NCBI RefSeq assembly: GCF_003325375.1
Contig: NZ_CP030862.1
Coordinates: 2,173,501 to 2,237,500 of the forward strand
Reading direction: 5' to 3'
Source: Streptomyces globosus
GTDB lineage: Bacteria > Actinomycetota > Actinomycetes > Streptomycetales > Streptomycetaceae
Length of the DNA: 64,000 bases
The notes under the pieces are model-generated. The model searched no databases, had not been told where the DNA came from, and was given only the letters and a program-made list of their open reading frames with translations. This document shows positions 62,469 through 64,000 of this stretch, piece after piece. Position 1 is the stretch's first letter; each line of letters opens with the position of its first letter. The translations under genes and the position numbers were made by a program.

Positions 62469-64000
62469 GTGAGGGTGGACACGAAGCAGTCGGCGAGCGG
62501 CGGCCCGGACCGGCCCACCGCGGCGGTCGGGTACGCGGGCGTGCTCCGCGAGCTGCTGCCGATCGCCCTGTGGCGGGAGGACGCCGACGGGCGCGTCGTG
62601 GAATGGTCGCTCGCCGCCCAGGACCTCCTCGGGCACCGCCCCGAGGACATCCTCGGCCGGTCGGGTGCCGACGTCCTCGTCCCCGACACCAACCACGAGC
62701 TGGCCCGCCAGCTCACCCGGCGCGTCCAGGCCGGCGAGACCGTCGTCGGCACCCTGCCCGTCCGCCACCGCGACGGCCACCGCGTCACCATGGAGATGTG
62801 GATCGTCCCCGCCGTCGACCGGCAGGGCCGCACCGGCGCCCTCCTCATCGCGGTGGAGACCAGCGAGGTCCTGCGCATGCGGGACTCCCTCGCCGCCCTC
62901 CAGAGCCTGTTCACGCAGTCGCCGATCGGGCTGGCCACCCTCGGCCCCGACCTGCGGTTCCTGCGCGTCAACGACGCCCTCGCACGCATGAACGGCGTCA
63001 GCGCCGCCGACCACCTCGGCAAACGGCTCACCGAGGTCGTTCCCGGCGTCAACGCCGCCGCCCTGGAGGCGACCATGCAGCAGGTCCTCGAACGCGGCAC
63101 CGCCGTCGTCGACGTCCGCCGCACCGGCCGCACCCCCGCCGACCCCGACCACGACCGGACCTGGTCCTGCTCCTACGCCCCCCTCCTCGACGGATCCGGC
63201 CGCGCCCTCGGCGTCATCGCCTCCCTGATCGACATCACCGACAGCCGGCAGGCCCAGCTCGACGCCGAACGGGCCCGCCGCCGCTTCGCCGTCCTCGCCG
63301 AGGCCGGCACCCGCATCGGCACCACCCTCGACCTGCGGCAGACGGCCGAGGAGATCGCCCAGGTGCTCGTCCCGCGCCTCGCCGACTCCGCCGACGTCCA
63401 ACTCCTCGAAGCCGTCCTCGACGAGGACGGAGCCGGCACCCACCGCAGCGTCCTGCGCCGCCTCGCCGCCGCCTTCCCCGACCCCGGCGCCCCCACCAGC
63501 AGGCTCCTCCCCGGCCAGACCTTCAAGATCCCCCCGGGGACCGTGTACGAGCAGGTCATCGCCGACGGCCGGCCCATGAACCTCTACCGCTCCGACATCC
63601 CCGCCCTCATCCGCGACCCCCGCGCCGACGCCCTGCGCACCTACCTCGCCGGCCTCGGCTCCGCCCGCCTCATCCCGCTCGTCGCCCGCGGCACCGTCCT
63701 CGGCGCCGTCACCGTCACCCGGCTCGCCACCCGGGAACCCTTCGACGAACAGGACTGCGTCCTCATCGACGAGGTCGTCGCCCGCGCCGCACTCAACATC
63801 GACAACGCCCGCATGTACACCAACCAGCGGCGCGCCGCCCTCACCCTCCAGCGCAGCCTCACCAACAGCACCCTCCCCGAGGTCAGCGGCCTCGAACTGA
63901 CCGGCCGCTACCTGCCCGCCAGCGACCACGACGTCGGCGGCGACTGGTACGACGCCCTCCGCCTCCCCGGCGGCCGCACCGGCCTCGTCATCGGCGACGT
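62469..64000 (+). CDS. PAS-PAS-GAF-PP2C (SpoIIE-type) phosphatase, cut by window end
   Basis: The open frame continues past the window edge. In order it shows a first PAS domain (LLPIALWREDADGRVVEWSLAAQDLLGHRPEDILG), a second PAS (LFTQSPIGLATLGPDLRFLRVNDALARMNG), a GAF domain (TRIGTTLDLRQTAEEIAQVLVPRLADSADVQ), and the start of a PP2C/SpoIIE domain (LELTGRYLPASDHDVGGDWYD), whose Asp-Gly pair begins the metal site. Such proteins dephosphorylate anti-sigma-factor antagonists in Streptomyces. The start is uncertain: GTGs at 62460, 62469 and 62475 are all in frame. A C-terminal anti-sigma kinase domain may follow outside the window. Confidence 0.9.
   Translation, partial: MRVDTKQSASGGPDRPTAAVGYAGVLRELLPIALWREDADGRVVEWSLAAQDLLGHRPEDILGRSGADVLVPDTNHELARQLTRRVQAGETVVGTLPVRHRDGHRVTMEMWIVPAVDRQGRTGALLIAVETSEVLRMRDSLAALQSLFTQSPIGLATLGPDLRFLRVNDALARMNGVSAADHLGKRLTEVVPGVNAAALEATMQQVLERGTAVVDVRRTGRTPADPDHDRTWSCSYAPLLDGSGRALGVIASLIDITDSRQAQLDAERARRRFAVLAEAGTRIGTTLDLRQTAEEIAQVLVPRLADSADVQLLEAVLDEDGAGTHRSVLRRLAAAFPDPGAPTSRLLPGQTFKIPPGTVYEQVIADGRPMNLYRSDIPALIRDPRADALRTYLAGLGSARLIPLVARGTVLGAVTVTRLATREPFDEQDCVLIDEVVARAALNIDNARMYTNQRRAALTLQRSLTNSTLPEVSGLELTGRYLPASDHDVGGDWYDALRLPGGRTGLVIGD

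Overview
The window is high-GC actinobacterial DNA, almost certainly a Streptomyces chromosome. The evidence is near-exclusive G/C third codon positions, long GC-rich frames on both strands, many ATGA/GTGA start-stop overlaps, leaderless promoters (TANNNT 6-7 nt before ATG), DmdR1/IdeR-type iron boxes and the gene families present. No tRNA, rRNA or CRISPR array was seen.

Left part (1-11.4 kb): a TerC-family membrane protein, a small zinc-ribbon protein, and a MarR regulator divergent from a five-gene osmoprotectant operon. That operon has betaine aldehyde dehydrogenase, a choline-dehydrogenase-like GMC oxidoreductase, and a glycine-betaine ABC transporter (ATPase, doubled permease, lipoprotein). 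A small membrane protein and a second MarR regulator follow.

Centre (11.4-42.4 kb): a complete hydroxamate siderophore locus under six iron boxes. It encodes an N5-hydroxyornithine formyltransferase, an ornithine N5-monooxygenase, a siderophore-binding lipoprotein, a 4754-residue four-module NRPS, an MbtH protein, an asymmetric ABC exporter pair, a FecCD/FecE-type importer and an amidohydrolase. It also carries an ornithine-supply set (ArgA-like acetyltransferase, ArgB, ArgJ, ArgC), with iron boxes before the acetyltransferase and before argC. Hand-read A-domain codes suggest X-Ser-hOrn-X, where X is probably N5-formyl-N5-hydroxyornithine. This matches the composition of foroxymithine; module 3 carries the hydroxyornithine code known from coelichelin synthetase. 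The local ArgJ has lost its central third, including the self-cleavage site.

Right part (42.4-64 kb): a lipoprotein, an inositol-monophosphatase-family enzyme, an FAD oxidoreductase and a macro-domain protein. Next is a tightly coupled four-gene operon of unknown product: a Y4yA-like PLP decarboxylase-fold enzyme, a cysteine-synthase-like enzyme fused to rhodanese, a SufS-like cysteine desulfurase and a SAM methyltransferase. Then come a TnpB-only IS200/IS605-type element, a GNAT, a CzrA-like metal sensor divergent from an MFS pump over a perfect 13-bp inverted repeat, RecQ, a VOC protein, a large patatin/DUF3376-type protein and a PAS-PAS-GAF-PP2C regulator cut by the window edge.

The strongest candidates for something undescribed are (i) the Y4yA/CysK-rhodanese/desulfurase/methyltransferase operon, which looks like a small sulfur-amino-acid pathway, and (ii) the coupling of the siderophore locus to its own iron-controlled ornithine supply and to an amidohydrolase that could deformylate the siderophore inside the cell.
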